64,000 nt of DNA from Anas platyrhynchos (lineage: Eukaryota; Chordata; Aves; Anseriformes; Anatidae), in the NCBI RefSeq assembly GCF_047663525.1, contig NC_092587.1, forward strand, positions 44,352,501 to 44,416,500, in the 5' to 3' direction. Position 1 is the stretch's first letter. Each line of letters starts with the position of its first letter. This document shows, piece after piece, positions 61,374 through 64,000 of the stretch. A program made the position numbers and the translations under genes. The notes under the pieces were generated by a model that had not been told where the DNA came from, did not search any database, and was given only the letters and a program-made list of their open reading frames with translations.

Positions 61374-64000
61374 CTGGAAGGAGAACAGAGGGAAAAGTTG
61401 ACAAGTGAGAATGCTGGAATCTCAGTTCCGTAAGGGTGAGAGACAGAAAAGCAAAATATTTTGGAAAAAAAAAAATAATCAGTCTGCTCGTGGCCACTGG
61501 CCATGTCTTTTGAATTGTTCTGGCAAGTCTCTATCACTGACAGTGCTTGGGAATTGCTGCCCATTGTACTTAAGAGCAACAGCCACGATGGAAAGGCACA
61601 TTGGCTCTGGAGTCAAACTCTTCTTTACTGAAAAATTGTCCTCCTAAGGTGTGACTATGTGCATGTGCTAAAACAACAGCCAAAAGAACAAGTTGGAGGA
61701 GGAGAGAAGAGCAAGGAAGAAAGATAGTGAGACTCTGAAGAAAAGTTTGGCATTGACCTAGGCCCAAATCCCACCAATATCCAGTTGTTTTCTCTGTTCA
61801 CTTAAGATGCCTCATTTTTCTTCACAACCAGCTTAAAAACACAAGCACAAATATATGCTGGCTGCTGCCACTCCATAACCATCCTCAGGCTGGTGTCACT
61901 GGAAATTGTGACTTAACTTTTACTAGACTGTTTTTTAAAGCTAACCCATCTGCCTCATTTCCACTGACACTAGAACAGAATGGACATGGCAGTGAGCTTG
62001 GAACAAGCCAAGAGGAACCCCCAAGACACTTTGGCTTCATTTGCTCAGGAAACATCCCTAGGAGCAGCTCCCAGAGCAACCTCTCCTTGCCCCAGAAACT
62101 CCTGTGGCACCTGCTTAGAAAAGCAGCAGGGCAGCAATCCACATGAATGCTTTTGCAGGGCACAAATTTCCCTGGACCAGAAGCATTTTCACCATTCACC
62201 AGAAAGCACAGGAAAATGAAAGGTGGCATAGCTGTAAGAGCACAACTCCTTTGTCACCTAAAACAAACGTTTATACCACTGCAAATAGTCATGCCATGTA
62301 TAACCAGAGCACTGGTAGAACTTAACCAGTAAGTTATATTTGCACATCAGTCATCCATGGATTACTTATTTATGGCATCCATCCAAATATGTTGTAGCCT
62401 TCAAAGAATTTTGCTGGGCAAGGCAAAAACAAACAAATAAGCAAAAGTCACAGAAGGCCCAGCACCACCACTGTTGAATTAACAATAGCCTTTTAGCTCC
62501 TGAGGTCCTGGTGCATTGCCCCTGAAGCTGTTACACAGCTGGTGCTGGTGTGGGTGGGCTAATTGGAACTGTGGTGCAGGCTGCCCAGAGAAGCTGTGGA
62601 TGCCTCATCCCTGCAGGTGTTCGAGGTCAGGCTGGACGAGGCTCTGGTCAACCTGATCTAGTGGGTGGCACCCCTGCCCATGGCAGGGATTTGGAACTAG
62701 ATGGGCTTTAAGGTCCCTTCCAACCCAAACCATTCTGTGATTCTATGATCCTATGACTAAAGGCAAGATGGGGTACTGAGGTGATGCATATGGGGCACAT
62801 GGAGTTTTTTGCCGCAGGGTTTACAAGATGGAAAGCTGCAGCTTTAGAGAAGATGTTATGCTCTGATCATCACTGCAGGATACCCAAGCATCTAAGGGGG
62901 CTCACCATAACGACAAGTGACCTGTGTCTCCTCAGGAGCTGCTAGGGTAGTGACCCATCACTGCTTTTTCATGTTTTTTCACACAGCTACAGGTTACAGT
63001 GGGTCAGGGTTTTCCCTTGGCTACTGCTTCAGCAGGGCTGCTGCCAAATTGCACTCACTCTTGGAAGGAACATCCCCTTTTCCATGGCCAGTTCCTATCT
63101 CTTTGTTCATGTGCCAGCATTAGCTTTTAGCTGTAATTGTTTCTTCTTGCCTGATGCCCCCTCTTCCCTCCCACACCAGTTGTAGGTTGCAGCCAGACCC
63201 TCTGAGCCACCATTTGGCAAAGCTAAACCAACCAATCTCACTCACGTTGCCTTTACAGGATGAGCTGTCTCCCTTCCCCATAACACGTTAATGGGTCATC
63301 TCTGTACCTCTTCTCACCTCTTCTCTAAATCAGTCTTTCTTAAATATGGTCACCATGAGCTATGCAGAGCACTTAGCTGAGGGTTCCCCAGGGCCTCGGA
63401 CAGTAACACTGATGTTTTCCAGGAAGAAGCATCTCCTCAACTTTGTATTTACTGTTTTCCCAGTCATGTTGGTGACTCATGGTTATCAGCTAATAAAGGC
63501 TTTGAGAAAGCAGTAAAAGGAGGGAAAAAAAAGTGCTTCCAAGTCTTTCCACAGGCTTGGTTTGATTACCATCCCTCCTCCAGCTGAGTCCACCCTTCTG
63601 ACAGGGAATGTGCTCACACCTTACAATCAGGGCTGGCAATAGTCATCTTGGGGGTGGCCTGGGAGGACTCTGGTCTGAATCACCAGAATGGCTCCCACTT
63701 TGACCACGCACCTAACCTGAATTTAATCAAACTCAGAAGAACCAGATAGACTCTTTTTGGTGGGGCTACTTCTGGGGATGGTGTCATCTACAGCCATTTC
63801 TTATGACAGACAGAGATGGAAAAGTTGCCCTGGGGAAAGATACAGGAAGTGTAAAAAACATTTTGTGATTTGCTGGTAGAAGACTTTTAACCAGGTCATT
63901 CAGATTTGAAAGCCAAAGAATGTGTGGCTTTTGCTCCTCTCTGTGTCCCTAAAGGTGGCAGATGGGCTCCCATTTCTCCCAATCATCCCCTGCCCTAGAA
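61374..64000. other. SLC23A4 intron or 5' region to the window edge
   Basis: Apart from the CR1 copy at 62574-62757, nothing is recognised. I looked on the minus strand for the N-terminal SLC23 exons (the first membrane segments) and saw none, so they probably lie beyond 64000. Confidence 0.5.
62574..62757 (+). mobile_element. CR1 LINE 3' fragment
   Basis: GCAGGCTGCCCAGAGAAGCT through to ATTCTGTGATTCTATGATCC, the last ~185 bases of CR1 with its 8-base-type terminal repeats. Confidence 0.88.

Noticed and set aside
1-64000. tRNA, rRNA, CRISPR or bacterial-type operon features
   Set aside because: None seen; the window is vertebrate nuclear DNA with spliced genes and LINE/LTR repeats.

Overview
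This is a vertebrate nuclear segment and almost certainly avian. Genes are intron-rich with GT-AG splice sites and CpG-rich promoters. There are several copies of the CR1-type LINE 3' end (conserved tail closing in an ATTCTGTGATTCT-like repeat) and avian-style ERV LTRs. Gene order matches the human 7q33 neighbourhood: (AGBL3?) - TMEM140 - CYREN - WDR91 - STRA8 - SLC23A4. The order or species of bird cannot be told from the sequence.

Layout. 1-0.8 kb: one candidate terminal exon of an upstream + strand gene, perhaps AGBL3. 0.8-3.9 kb: no recognised gene. About 4.0-10.9 kb: TMEM140 on +, with a single coding exon at 9318-9893 and a candidate interferon-responsive promoter and non-coding first exon near 4.0-4.16 kb. 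An antisense ERV fragment (5.76-7.65 kb) lies in the inferred intron. 11.4-12.6 kb: CYREN on -, one uninterrupted coding exon inside a CpG island, tail-to-tail with TMEM140. 13.6-30.5 kb: WDR91 on -, all 15 coding exons resolved (751 aa), including one AT-AC U12-type intron. 30.46-30.85 kb: a GC-rich bidirectional promoter with an inverted pair of ZNF143-like sites, two inverted CCAAT boxes and two CACGTG E-boxes. 32.4-44.5 kb: STRA8 on +, seven coding exons resolved from the second HLH helix to the stop codon; exons for the N-terminus were not found. 44.6-48.8 kb: a gene-free, CR1-rich strip between convergent 3' ends. 48.8 kb to the right edge: SLC23A4-like sodium/nucleobase transporter on -, nine coding exons to the C-terminus, with the N-terminal exons missing and probably beyond the window.

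The genes do not form one pathway. CYREN is a Ku-binding regulator of end joining, WDR91 a Rab7 effector in endosome maturation, STRA8 the retinoic-acid-induced meiotic entry factor, TMEM140 an interferon-inducible membrane protein, and the SLC23 member a nucleobase carrier. Coupling is by arrangement: WDR91 and STRA8 share a divergent promoter, while TMEM140/CYREN and STRA8/SLC23A4 converge. The main points of interest are the AT-AC intron, the intact SLC23A4 reading frame with Glu in its signature motif (the human counterpart is, to my knowledge, a pseudogene), the single-exon CYREN, the unlocated STRA8 basic-HLH start, and the ISRE-like site upstream of TMEM140.
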